Shown here piece by piece: positions 1 through 11,878 of a DNA stretch of 64,000 nucleotides. Position 1 is the first letter of the stretch; every line of letters starts with the position of its first letter. Below the pieces are notes generated by a model. It was not told the origin of the DNA. It worked only from the letters and a program-made list of their open reading frames with translations, and ran no database searches. Both the position numbers and the translations under genes were made by a program. Origin of the DNA: Pomphorhynchus laevis (Eukaryota; Acanthocephala; Palaeacanthocephala; Echinorhynchida; Pomphorhynchidae); contig WNNJ02001862.1 in assembly GCA_012934845.2 (NCBI GenBank), positions 50,427 to 114,426 on the forward strand, in the 5' to 3' direction.

Positions 1-559
1 AAAATATCACAGTAAATTTAACAACGAATTCATATTTTAATCTTATAATTTTTTAATCTTCAAAACCTTAAGTTTAACCAATATTCCGTCACCAACCAAA
101 AACACACCCTTTAATTGCAAATAAAATAATTTTCATATTTGTAATTGATATAAGTCACTGATTAGTTATAATTTATTTGTTATTTAACTCTCGATTTGAT
201 AAAAATGTAACATATTTTTTTATAATATTTTTTATTTTTATTTATAATTTAAAAAAATAACGGAAAGAAAACAGTAAAACAGTAAAATTGAACTATTGTC
301 TTATGTTTCGGTGATCCACTACTTGAATATAGCAATAGAAAATTGACTTGGAAATAATAATTAATGAAATAATGAGTTTTGAGACCATATGTTTATGGTC
401 TTTATGCTAAACTGTGAAAAATTATCAAACTGTCCGTCTTCAGCTATTTGTTGATACTCTTACAGCTATTTGTATCGCTGGGTTTATTAGAATGATTCCT
501 AGCCATTTTATGTATACACTATTAAGCTCTTCAAATTTATGTGGAAACCATCACAAAAA
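1..559. other. AT-rich spacer, no gene seen
   Basis: Very AT-rich sequence with no conserved protein motif in any frame. The 83-codon open stretch starting at 414 has no recognisable motif and runs into the repeat block that starts near 560, so I do not call it. The exon carrying the first half of the RBM24/38-like RRM would be expected upstream of 2296 but was not found here; it is probably left of the window. Confidence 0.6.
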
Positions 560-1960
560 TTTAATATTTGCTATTTCCAATTACATTTTTTACGCAAAAT
601 ATTATTACTTCCATTCGATTACAAGTTATTCGCGCCATACCAGTTATCGTATTGCATCACATTAACAAATTCGCCGCACAGTGGTTGATAATCAGTGGCT
701 TACTGTAAATATTAGCCACATTTTTTGGCTCATTATAATGTCAGAAATTATTATAAAAACATTTCAAGTTTTTACATGATCTTTATCACAAAGTTTTATG
801 AGGTTTTCTTATAATTTTAAAATAAAATTTGTATTCTTGGTACGACATTATTTTCTGCTAATTTTCAGTTTACAATATACAAATAAACACAATAATATTA
901 AAAATAAATTTAAACTATTAAGCGAAATTTTTTTATAGATGGATAATAATCAATATGCTTTATATTATAATAAGGTACACTAAATATCATAGGCATATCA
1001 GAAACCTCCGAAATAATGTGATCATGTTAAAAATTGCACGCTTTAATTTATTTGAACTCAAATTAGATGATCACTGTGATTCATGACAATTTTGTTAGTC
1101 ACTTCAGACATTTAAATTTGACGATCGAAAATTACCGTCATTTGTTGAATGACTGAACTTTAAAATCAAAATATTACCAAAATAAATTTAAACTTTAAAT
1201 GAAAATTTTTATAGATAATGAATAATATAGTTTGTATTAGAATAAGATACTTGTTAAACAAATTTCATTAAAGGAAATACGCCATTAGCATGTATTTGGA
1301 CCCGCTGCTATGTTGGGTAGAGGAGTTAGGGGCCGAAACCTGATAGCATATCAGTTCCTCCTGGTGACTTCTAATTCTTATTATGATGCATCGCGTGTTA
1401 TTTATTAGTTAATTCATGAAAATTGAATTGCATTTAAAAATGATCCGTATCTCAAAGTTTTATGAGTTTTTCTTATAATTTTACAATATACACAATAAAA
1501 TTTGTATTCTTGTACGACATTATTTTCTGCTAATTTTCAGGCAAGTTTAATGAATTTTTTTCTTGTAATGTAGAAATAAATCTACATTTAAAATATTAAA
1601 TTTACAATATACAAATCAGCAAAATATTATTAAAAATTTATTTAAACTATTAAGCGCAAATTTCTTATGGATAATAAACAATATACTTTGTATTAGAATA
1701 AGGTACACTAAATAATCAAATTTCATCAGAGGAAATACGTCATTAGCATGTATTAGGAACTGCTAAATAATATACTTTGTATTAGAATAAGGTACACTAA
1801 ATAATAAAATTTCATCAGAGGAAATACGTTATTAGCGCTTATTTGGCCCCGCTGCTATGTTGGGTCGAGGAATAGGGCGCGAAGCATGATTACGTTGTAG
1901 TTCATCATAATGACCTCCAATATTTATTCTTATACATCGTCTATTATTTATTGATAAAAA
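560..1960 (+). repeat. Permuted PLE-tail repeat block (left copy)
   Basis: Two modules follow one another: module A (about 590-960) and module B (about 990-1590), then a further tail piece (1590-1960). Both modules contain the same phrase around 817-868 and 1499-1540. The block includes two copies of the dispersed GC-richer core (1285-1400 and about 1835-1950) whose hairpin arms read CTGCTATG and CATAGCAG. Both modules recur on the opposite strand at 17085-18300, but in an order that a single inversion does not explain. Short stretches resemble the end of the PLE-type reverse transcriptase thumb fragments at 29-31 kb, so this is likely element tail sequence rather than host DNA. Confidence 0.7.
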
Positions 1961-2295
1961 TTTACTTTTATTTAAAATTACAATTATAAATTTTGACTTG
2001 ATATAAATATAAATTGTATTTAATCATGTATAAGTATTTATTATTTATCTTTATTTTTATTTATATCGAGTATAAAATACGTAAGATCAGTTGTCTGATT
2101 TACTCTACTGACAGGTTATTATTGACCTGTGGACTTTGTTTTCCCGGTAATATAACCTGAAAATACTGAAACTGTGTATTCTTGATACGACAATTTTTTT
2201 CTCCTAATTTTTGATGGATTTTTTCTAATAACTTTATATCTCAAAATATAATAAATTTGATTTTTAAGGATTAAACTAATTTTTGCTAAATGTAG
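1961..2295 (+). other. Intron end before the RRM exon
   Basis: AT-rich sequence running from the repeat block into a splice acceptor (AG at 2294-2295). It includes a degenerate copy of the terminal motif of the dispersed tail family around 2070-2110. No coding motif is seen. Confidence 0.5.
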
Positions 2296-2429
2296 GTTAC
2301 AATGAATACAAGGGAATCTGCTGGCCAAGCAGTTTGTGACCCCAATCCAGTTATAGATGGTAGGAAGGCCAATGTAAACCTTGCATACTTAGGCGCTAAG
2401 CCACGAACGATGCCGTCGTCCCCAGGCTT
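2296..2429 (+). CDS. RBM24/RBM38-like RRM exon
   Basis: The exon encodes the second half of an RNA-recognition motif. The translation opens VTM, passes through [15 protein letters not shown] and then AYLGAKPR. That tail of the RRM is diagnostic of the RBM24/RBM38 (SEB4, worm SUP-12) family, RNA-binding proteins that control muscle splicing and mRNA stability. RNP1 would end just before this exon, so its first part must lie on an upstream exon. An acceptor AG sits at 2294-2295; the reading frame meets a stop at 2431, so a donor GT at 2430-2431 is the simplest exon end, leaving two bases of a codon. These join in phase to an acceptor at 11877-11878. The family and strand are firm; the exact donor is inferred. 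Confidence 0.82.
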
Positions 2430-3194
2430 GTGATTTTTATGTTTGCCTTATCGAAAATAAGTTTTTTTTACAGGATTAATACCTATACAAATTACGAATG
2501 CATATCAAACTTTAGCAAATGCGTCCTACGGGTAAGGTATTTTTCTTTTCCGTTTTTAACTGTCAAAGGCGATTGCCTAACTTATTATTGCGTTATAAAA
2601 TTTTTTCATTCATCTATTTGTTAATACAAATAGATTATTAGTCAACTGATCTTTTAATATAAATCACAACAAATAAAACATTGATTTTATTATTATAATA
2701 AAAAATATTGGAACATTTACAACAGAACTGCCTCTATTCGCGAATAAAATAGAAACCGGTAAGGCAAGATGAGTTCTTGGATTGTATAAGGGAACATTTT
2801 TATTTCCGAAAATGTTAAAAGTTTTAACACTAATATCGATAAGTTATTATCTTAAATAATAACTCCCTTTGACGTAAAAATTTTAAATCAAAATTTTAAG
2901 CTTAAGATTCTAGTCAAATTCCAGAACGATTGTGGCGAGCTTTACAATGACGATTTGTATCGACATTGTCACTTATTTGACCCGGGATTTGTAGTTTTGG
3001 CTCATCGTGGCAAGAATATCAAAATCAGATTAACGTTGTGATCAGATTAATCAGATCACTACAGATATTCAGATACTTTCTGTACGTCAAGTACGTCAAG
3101 TCTTTTTTAGATAATAGCAAAAGAATTAGGTAATGTCAGCTACTCGTATTGAAATGGTAAATATGTGCTGTTTGGCTGTTACCACACGCTTCCT

Positions 3195-3218
3195 TTGTGG
3201 GATGCATGCATCCCACAA
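3195..3218. repeat. 24-bp perfect palindrome
   Basis: The 24 bases read the same on both strands, centred on an ATGCAT-rich middle with arms beginning TTGTGGG. It stands out from surrounding AT-rich sequence by its G+C. No function can be assigned; it could be a protein-binding site or a transposon footprint. Confidence 0.8.
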
Positions 3219-4487
3219 TGGATGGCGTAGAATAGTGTTATGCTTAAAATTGCTATTTAGAATAACATAAAGATTCTCCTCTGATAGCAGCTTTCCAAAT
3301 AAAAATGTATTTTGGAAAGTAAATAAATTTACTTTCCAAATAAAAATGTATTTCAGGAACTTGTATTATCGCTTTGTATTTGCCAAAGCGTAAATAATCG
3401 TTTCACGGTAGTGTGATCCAACGTGATTATCTCAAAAATACAGAATAATTAAAAAGCAATTTTAATTAATATTAAAATTAATAATTTTAATTAAAATAAT
3501 TAAAATTAAATATTTTAATTATATTTTTATGAAAATATAATTAAAAATAATAAGATAAGAATATTTTACAAATTATTTTATGATTTAATTTATTCATTAT
3601 ATCTTTAAAGTTAGTTATTGTAATGTTATCTTAACTTTTGATATGTAATTAAATTATTTCTCTTAAATTCTGAGAGAGTCAACTAGTAGCGAAATGCTTC
3701 TAGTAAGTTTTGATGATATAAACTTGTTGTTGGCGAATTTGTTTTCTTCCTTGTATTTTACTGGACAACAAATACTCAAAAAATCAATGTGGGTTGCACA
3801 TTGATTAAAAAATCAATGTGGGATTCAACGTATATTCAACTGAGACGTTTTTCATGATGATTTGATTATTCCCGAAATAGGGCATATTATCTAAAAACAT
3901 CACAAAATTTGGTTTTTTATAATTATACTCTATGAAGCGATACTTAAATTTATGATTTAGATTTTATTTGTATAAAGATTAATATTTTATATTACTAAAT
4001 TTATCTTGCATTCATTAAAATTTGAATTGATTATTTATAAAAGAATAGATTATATTCTTTGAATTAATAGATTAGTTTGGAAGAAAAACAATTAAAACAA
4101 TCAGTAGAAAATAACGAATACTTTTTGTAAGGCAATAAAATACAAATAAATTCCAAAGTAGATGAAGTATCATCATGCTTATATTTTGTTTTAAGTTTAC
4201 TTTGCTCCTCGCAAAATACTAGCTCACCTGTTACATCATTTACTTACCCTAGAATCCTAGCAATTCTGATTGGTCAACATTTTGAAGTTAGCGTTTTACG
4301 TAAAATTTTTGAATGTATTAAAAAGAAACCAAAATAAGCCATGGCTTATTCGCTGGCACACAAGATAATGAAAAAACTTTGTATTTGTCCTGAATATGAC
4401 TGCTGCATATTTTGGCTTGAGTGATGCATATTTTGAGTTTTTTTTCGGCTGCTATTATAAAGTCTATAAACTGTTCCCTATTGTTCG

Positions 4488-4676
4488 ATATCCTCTAAAA
4501 TATTGAGTATATAAAATTTGAATTTTAAATTATTAAATTGACTCACAAAAATGCTTTATTATTAATAATAGTATTTGCTTGGGTTTTTTATTTATTATTT
4601 ATTTCTTTATATTTGATTTTATTGCTATCTGAAAAAATTTAAGAAGATATCTTTAAATTCGATCTAAGGATAAAAT
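4488..4676. mobile_element. 190-bp MITE, copy 1
   Basis: This 189-bp segment is repeated at 37622-37809 with only about three differences (two substitutions, one indel). The ends are short inverted repeats reading TATCCT and AGGATA just inside the shared segment. It has no coding capacity. The second copy interrupts a dispersed repeat, which shows mobility. The transposase superfamily cannot be told from 6-bp ends. Confidence 0.7.
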
Positions 4677-5930
4677 GCAAATTGTTTATAAAAAATGAAT
4701 AAAGTAACAATGTGTAGGAAATATTAATATTTTATTATAATTAATATTATTATATTAATATAATATAATAATTCAACAACATTAATATTAATATCAGTAT
4801 TAATGTTTATATTAATTTTACAATATTAATTATTATATTCTACACTTTTAATAAGAAAAACGTGGAAAGCTATTTCATTTGTCAAAAGTTTTTGAATTGG
4901 ACATGTATGTCATTGATGATCAGAATAAAATAATTTGGTAATGAGATCGGCTTGTTTTTACTTAAATTTATTGAGTTGAAAAGTTATACCATCAAATGAA
5001 ACTTAAATTGATTTTTAATATTTCAACAGAACAAGTCTGTCATAATCAGGAATATTCAATTGTGATCACTTATTGACAAATATAAATATTATATTCTTTG
5101 CCAAATATTTTCTACTAACGCTGTTATAGTGACGATTGTTCTGTTAAATAATTAAAAATAAATTCAATTTTCATTCAATAAAATCAACTGTTTCATAACG
5201 TTTAAAGATTAAGGATTAAATAAAGATTAATATAAAGTATAAAATATTTTATTTAATATAAGGTATCAAAACCTAAATAATTTAAATAAATAATTTACAA
5301 ACAGAATTAAATAAAATATTTATAAATATTTATAATATAGTTAATTAATTAATTAACTGATTAATTAACTAAAGTTCAGTAATTTTACTTAAACTATCGG
5401 AATAAAAATTCAATTATCCAGAATTTAATTATAACAGATATATTCTGTTAAAATATTGAATTCTGAATTATATTTTCATTTTTAGAATTCAATGAAGCTC
5501 TTTGTCTGTATAAATTCTCTTTATACATTAATTATTTAAATTATTTTTTATTATGTTTCTTGTTTAAATACAAGAGTATTTTTACTTTAAATAAAAATTA
5601 TTTCAATAAATAATTAACAATTTATCGACAATTAAATACGTTAACTTGTAGAATTTTTATATTTATATTTTAAATACATTATTTTCAAAGTATTTTTTCA
5701 TTATTTCTTTTACAAAATGGACGCATATGTTGAAAAATATTCAGATCATACATTTTTATGATTGTGAAAGTATGCGAAATATGAAAAGAGGATCTGGGAG
5801 ATTGAAAATTGTTGCATTTTTAAGAATAAATACTGTGGGCGGCCACAGAAATAAATGCATGATGAAGGGCTATAGCACGGGAATTGTAGATTTGCGAAAG
5901 TAAGACAGGGATACTATACATTATCTATTA

Positions 5931-6010
5931 CAGGGGTGTCAAACACACGGCCCGCAGGCCGCATGCGGTCCGAGACAAGATTTTGTGCGACCCGCGAGAT
6001 TTTATTTATT
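5931..6010 (+). mobile_element. hAT-like transposon end
   Basis: The sequence starts CAGGGGTGTCAAAC and continues with GGCCCGCAGGCC, the familiar opening of many hAT (Charlie-type) elements, which begin CAGGG and carry a GGCCCGC-rich subterminal block. Only one end is recognisable; I did not find a matching inverted end within the next several hundred bases, so it is a solo end or a decayed copy. Recognition rests on memory of the family. Confidence 0.5.
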
Positions 6011-6559
6011 AATTTTTATACTTTAATTTTTTGTGATTTTGTTTGATATTTTTCATTTTATAATATTTTGAGTTGTTATGAATACTATTATAACCATTTA
6101 AGAACTACATAACATTTTTACTGTAATAATTTATTTTTTAAATACCCCATTTTAAGAATAATCTTATTTAAATATTATTTAAATAAGGTATATGTATAAT
6201 TCAACTCGTTCCTATTAGCATCAATTTATTGATTTGCGAATATTTGATTAAATCAACTCTTTTCATAGTTCGTTGACGAGGTAGTAAGTCGGGAAGACAT
6301 ACTGATTACTGATTTCATTTGTGGGAATTTTATTTCCGAGGCCACTAATTGAAACCGGCAGCGAAACGATGTTCTCATAAAACTATTATTTTTTAATTTT
6401 TAGAAAATAAATGAGTAAAGGGGTAACATTATTTATTTGAGCCTTTTAAATCATTCACTAGATTTCATCTAGTGATTCGTATTAAGTTTAACAACGTGAC
6501 TTGGTCTCCAATTATGAATGTATTCTAAGTGAGCGTCCGTCTTAGCCGTAACTGTAAGC

Positions 6560-6840
6560 TTTTCCAACATCGTATTTCCTTACATCGTATTTCTTCCCGA
6601 AATATTTTGTGAAAAAAGAGCTTATATCTGAAAAAAGAGCTCCATATCTTCATTGTGTCGGAAAAGTCGTATCATCTGCATATCAACTTTGGTATACATT
6701 GGAAATGTCAGTATAAATTTGTTAGGTCATGGGTACGATGGTATGACAAATGCCGGATTAGCAGAGGTCCTCCTAAAGTAATATCATCTTCTGTTACCAA
6801 AATACCACCGTCTCCAGCGAGCAAGGTACTAAACTCATTT
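6560..6840 (-). pseudogene. Possible LINE reverse-transcriptase scrap
   Basis: Read on the minus strand near 6660-6690 the sequence gives YADDTTF, the reverse-transcriptase motif C context common in CR1/jockey-like LINEs, and upstream GGPLL in a frame near motif B. Both sit in a short island of higher G+C. No long frame remains and the rest of the domain is not recognisable, so this is an old fragment at best. The plus-strand open frame across the same bases has no known motif. Confidence 0.35.
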
Positions 6841-6854
6841 ATAATAGATTGTAA

Positions 6855-6890
6855 TTTTCTTAAGATGCTAACAGAGGTTAGCGAAATATC
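6855..6890 (+). ncRNA. Hammerhead-like repeat, outlying copy
   Basis: A variant of the repeat clustered at 18.8-20.7 kb. It has a stem-loop with arms GCTAAC and GTTAGC, followed by GAAATATC. The 5' core reads TTAAGA instead of CTGAAGA, so this copy would be inactive if the motif is a hammerhead. Confidence 0.35.
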
Positions 6891-7312
6891 AAATAAAATT
6901 TTCCTTATGAAAAATATATTTTCCTGATAATTTCAAAATAATTGCTGTCACATGACCGAGGCCGACTTGCCTTTGAATTTTCTTAACGGATTTACTATCA
7001 CGATGGCAGCGCCCCAAGTAATCAATTGTTATATTTAAAAGATAATATTAAATGTTATTTAGTATTGCAAGAAGTACTCGTACTGTTTCCTTGCTATACA
7101 TATCGCTTTATATTTTATATGTTTTTACATATATGTTATTTATATGTTATTTTCAAGCGTTTGAAAATAGTTTCATTTTATTAAAAAAATATAAAATTGT
7201 AATTTATAGTTTCTTATAGTTTTGTAACAAAGTGAAATTTTATGCTTCAATAAAATTAAATGTTCTCGTAATAAATAATAAAAATGTAAAGTTATTTCAA
7301 TAATTCATGCAC

Positions 7313-7585
7313 TTTTAAGTTAATTTAAGTGTGCAGTCATTGTTACAATTGAAATTTTTGATGATACTGAACTGAGATTTAATCATGTAAGCCAACAGCA
7401 GTGCGCTACATTTCAGTATTGATGGACCTCATCAGCTACTTATCCAATACAACGATCATTTAGCTGATGAGGTTCACCAATACTGAAATGTAGCGTACTA
7501 CTTTTGGATTACAGGATTGAAACAAAGTGCAGTATCATCAAAAATTTCAATTGTAACAATGACTGCAAAATTAAGTAACTTAAAA
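7313..7585. mobile_element. Palindromic MITE, family M2, copy 1
   Basis: A 273-bp imperfect palindrome. The outer arms begin TTAAGTTAATTT and end AAATTAAGTAACTTAA, and continue inward through GCAGTCATTG and CAATGACTGC. The inner arms share CTGATGAGG and CATTTCAGTATT. It has no coding capacity. Related sequence occurs at 31310-31577 and 58313-58498, with a partial end near 29400-29450, so it is a mobile family. The long subterminal inverted repeats suggest a foldback-type or Tc1-like MITE. Confidence 0.75.
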
Positions 7586-10087
7586 ATATTAAATATAAAA
7601 TATCGTAAAATATAATATTCTTAAATTAAGCATATAATATACTATAGTAGTAAATACAATTTAAGTAATAACATTTCTCGTATTGTTTTGTCGCTCAAAA
7701 CGAAAACAGGTTAGATAAAAACGAAAACAAGTTAATAATTGGTGCTCTTAAAATTAATCGGTGCTGTTCAATTAATTTAAAAAATAATTAAAACGTTTAA
7801 ATAATTAATTGAAAACGAATTTTCAATAAACATCGAATACTTTACAGAATCTCAAACATTATGGCATTAATTTTAGATAAATGCTATATGATAACAGTTT
7901 ATTGAAATCAATAAAAGTTATATTTAATAAATATAGTTCAGTTATATTTAATATTAAATTTAATATTTTATATTAAATAATATTAAATATAAAATGTTTA
8001 TATGAGATTAAGATTAAACCAGTTCAATCACATGTCAACATGTTCACAAATAAATGTCTTGTGTCTGCTGTATTAATTAATCTGGTGCATATTAATCATG
8101 TGTATTTGCATTATTTTAAGTCATTTGTTAAATGACGTATTTTATTGTTTATTCTAATGTGAATTCAAAAGTCAACGAATAATTTCTTATGAGTAAATTC
8201 AGAAATCGTTAAATCGGCGACGATTTTTTTCATTTATGAGAAAGCCATATCTTTGATTACAATTTCTCTATTCGATGATTGCTGTTTCAGTTCGAACATT
8301 ATAAATTCCATTAACGATCGATATGGATTTGTTATCGTTATACTTTGGCCACAACATTCAGTTGATCAATCTGAATTAACCACCACTAAATAGAACAGGT
8401 TGTAATTGCATAAAATGTGCCTATCTTGTTTTGATGTGTTGTGCTGTGTGTTTGATGTAGTAGAGCAATTTGTAAAGGTGTATAATGTAATATGTAAAAT
8501 GATGTAACTTTTTGACGATTTAATTCTAACCAAAAAATTTCAATGACGAGAAACTGAATTAAATGCAATTCCGATATTGAAATGGCGCAAGGCACACTAT
8601 TGTCAATCACTGCAATTACTTATTAACAATCAGGGATTGCTAGCCTTTATTTTTAGTAAAAATAAAAAAGTGATTATAATTTTTGACGTCAAAATGCTCT
8701 ATAGCCTTTATCAAAACATGAAAAATTGATTTAAACGAAATATTTTACTTACGTAAGATTTTTAAATAAATTATTCTGAATAATTATTTTTCAAATTAAT
8801 ATCTTAATGAGTCATATATGACTCACGTGACTCTCACATGAGTCATATCTCATATACTGCTGTATTGTGATATTTAACATAGGAAAACGAAATGTAGGCC
8901 ATAATAAAAGAAATAGGATAATAAATTTCGATTCCATCTACTTTGTGGATCGAAATTTTCACGAACTAGAGAAGGACTCAGGTATTTAGATACTTAAAGA
9001 TTACTGGCACGATGACAATTAGCATGTTTTCCTGTGAATTAATGTCATTGGCATTTGCGGATTAATGCAGATTCGAAACTGCATCTGAAATTCGGCAATA
9101 GCAAATCCAGTGATGTAATTTCTAAAGTAGTCATCATAACGAATATGTTGAGCTGGAAAATATAACTCTCGAGTATCCGGAGAATATTGGACTTTGGGTA
9201 ATAACCAAATGAATAGTGTTTTAGTTACAAGTCGACGAAATGAAGTGTATTTTGCAGGGATCATTTTTTACATACAGGATTTACAGCTCAGTTTTCATTA
9301 AGCAATTCAAACTACCTCGTAATATGTCCCAGATATCATTTTTGGATATTTAGATATGGGAAAACAAAAGTTGTCTCAAATTGTACGTGATCGACTTTCG
9401 CGATCGGAAGTAACTTTAAAACAACGCATTTTATTGAAATTCGTTATACAATAATTTCAGTTCAATTAGTATGGGTGTTCAATGACCATATTTTTTACTC
9501 AACAGACTTGTGGTGCATTTCATTTTTAAATCAAATAAATTCATTGTAATATGCTATTTAAGAGTATAAATTCGTATATTTATATATTAGTAATTACTAT
9601 TTATTAGTAATAATAATTAATTAATAATTAGTAATTAGTAATTAATATTTAGTAATAGATGAGATACTTAGTGTCGAATTAAATCTTGCATTAAATGGAA
9701 ATAAATATCAAATGTTTTAAAACTAATGCTTATCCTGAATAAAAAGCGTATTTTTCATTTAAAAAAATATTCATTTATAAGACAAAATCGCTATTATTTA
9801 AGTTATTTAAGTTGTTTTTATTCACTGCATTTAAAATTAATTTCAAATAAAATGTTTTTAAATTTTTAAATTATCGAAAAGTAAAAATTTGACATTTTGT
9901 AAACTCATAATTTCGAAACTGATTATATCCAATATCAGTTTATCTTTGCGGTGTTTGGTGTAATGTTTTGATGTGCCATGCTTCTTGTTGTTGTTAAATA
10001 TTGTCTGCATTTATTAAGTTTGATTTTTTAATGTTTAAAAAATCACATTTAACGTGATTTTGACAATTATTCATTATTTTATTATTT

Positions 10088-10340
10088 ACATAAAATATTT
10101 ACAATGTATAATATGTAGGTGTTGATGTATGGTGTAATTTATGATATACCATAAATTACATCTGTTCGATTTACGTTATTATCAGTTCGATAATACTCTT
10201 CTGCACTATCTTTCATAATATAACGATAATTGGTGATTTTAGTTTAATGAACATAAAATATTTACAATGTATAATATGTAGGTGTTGCTGTATGGTGTAA
10301 TTTATGGTATACCATAATTTACATCTGTTCGATTTATTCA
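10088..10340. repeat. Local direct duplication with inner palindrome
   Basis: Two copies of about 85-90 bp (10088-10175 and 10250-10340) are nearly identical and in the same orientation. Each contains an inverted pair around a central GTATAC or ATATAC, with arms like TGTAATTTATG and its complement. A weaker related pair lies at 10500-10566 and 10795-10870. No gene content. Confidence 0.65.
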
Positions 10341-11300
10341 TTTTTCATATGTTCAATTTATTCATTTTTAACTGTAAATTTAATTAACATTGTATTACAA
10401 TGTTAATCAAATCAATTTGAGTTTTTATAATAAATCAATTTGAGTTTTTAATAATTAAATTCACAAATATTTGGTGTTTTCTACAATTGATATGTATTCC
10501 ACATATCACATATTTCGTTTGCTTTAAACAATTTGAATTTTGCACTGAGTCCGTTTTTAATACGTTTTAATTGATCGAAATCGTAATTGAAAAATCGTCA
10601 AGATAATAACAAATAATAAATTTGGATGATAAATATTAAAAAATATTTATAATATATAAATATAAATATTAATAAATATTTATTATCCAAATTCTGTTTC
10701 CATGAATTTATCTGAGACTGAAAGAGAAGTGAATTTATCAGACGACAATTTATAAATTTATGGCAATTTATGCTTATTTTGAATGACACCTTTATTTATC
10801 ACATATTTCGTATGCTTTGAACAATATATATTTTGAACAGTTTACATAGTCCGTTTTTAATACGCAATCATATTAAAAAAAAGTTTAAAACATAAACTCA
10901 GCGTAACTGTTAATTAAAATGCTAATTTAGAGTTCAAAAATTCGTCTTTCTATTTTCATTAATTTAATTATCTATAATTAAATATTATTTCTTGAAATTT
11001 GCATAAAAAAATTTGAAATTGATATTTACAATTTAAATTTGCATCTGTAATGAATAAGTCAGTGAATAAAAAAATTTTTATTTAAATTTTATTCTCGATA
11101 AAATTTGGTAATTATACTGATTCATCTAAAATGGACTGTCATTTTGATTGGTTACTTTCGCGTGCCAGTGAATATGTTTGGTAAACACATAGTATATATT
11201 AGCCACATTAGATATACAAATTATATATAGTATCGTATGAGATCATGAAGATCGATTGAAATCGGGACTGGTGATCCTTTGATGGATGCTTATTTATGTA

Positions 11301-11622
11301 ATGAATAGTTGCTAAGTCACACGAGGTGACTTTCGCATTGAAAACCAGCTACAGAATCCTTCCTTCATGATATCCAATTCCATACACCCTGACTACAAAC
11401 GGCCACTCGGATAAGTCAAATTTCAAAAGGCGAAGAGTTGGTAGTCAGCCTTCTGATGAGCACGGGGCTACCAACATGTGGCAAAAAGCGTGCGAAACGA
11501 AAACGGTTGTGGCAATGTGGCCGTTAGTAGTCAGGGTGTATGAAATTGGATATCATGAAGGAAGGATTCTGTAGCTGGTTTTTAATGCGAAAGTCACCTC
11601 GTGTGACTTAGCAACTATTCAT
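11301..11622. mobile_element. 322-bp foldback MITE with 106-bp inverted repeats
   Basis: The terminal inverted repeats span 11301-11406 and 11517-11622 and match almost perfectly over their whole length. They begin ATGAATAGTTGCTAAG and are flanked on both sides by TA (11299-11300 and 11623-11624), consistent with a TA target-site duplication as in Tc1/mariner-type elements. The 110-bp centre has no open frame. The element is markedly richer in G+C than the intron around it and looks young because the arms have barely diverged. Confidence 0.85.
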
Positions 11623-11878
11623 TATATATACAACGTATCATTCAAACACTCTAACCCTTTTCAAGTTAGTACTCAACTTGTTAGGTACTAACAAGTTATT
11701 ATTTCAATGTATTTGCACAAAACTTTAATTAACTGGCAGCTGATTTAGAATAAAGTCAAAACTGAACATTGTAGGCTGGCTTTAGTGTTATCGCAGTTTT
11801 ATTTGCGGTGTGGTAGAGATAGTGACATTATTTTTACAAAATAAGGTTGATAATTTCACATTTTATGTTGCACTTAAG

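Larger units (their letters stand above)
2430..11878 (+). other. Long intron of the RBM24/38-like gene
   Basis: About 9.4 kb of AT-rich sequence between two exons assigned to one gene. Recognisable contents are listed separately: a 24-bp palindrome, a 190-bp MITE, a hAT-like end, a possible LINE reverse-transcriptase scrap, a hammerhead-like repeat, a palindromic MITE, a local duplication and a foldback element. The remaining stretches (2450-3190, 3220-4487, 4677-5930, 6011-6540, 7590-10080, 10340-11300) show no supported gene. A further small exon cannot be excluded. That the whole interval is one intron is inferred from the two end exons and their matching phase. Confidence 0.55.

Noticed and set aside
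414-665. 83-codon plus frame near the left end
   Set aside because: No motif, AT-driven composition, and it runs into repeat module A.
8386-9264. Two minus-strand frames of 74 and 81 codons
   Set aside because: No conserved motif, low-complexity composition, and no partner exon; chance frames in the intron are likelier.
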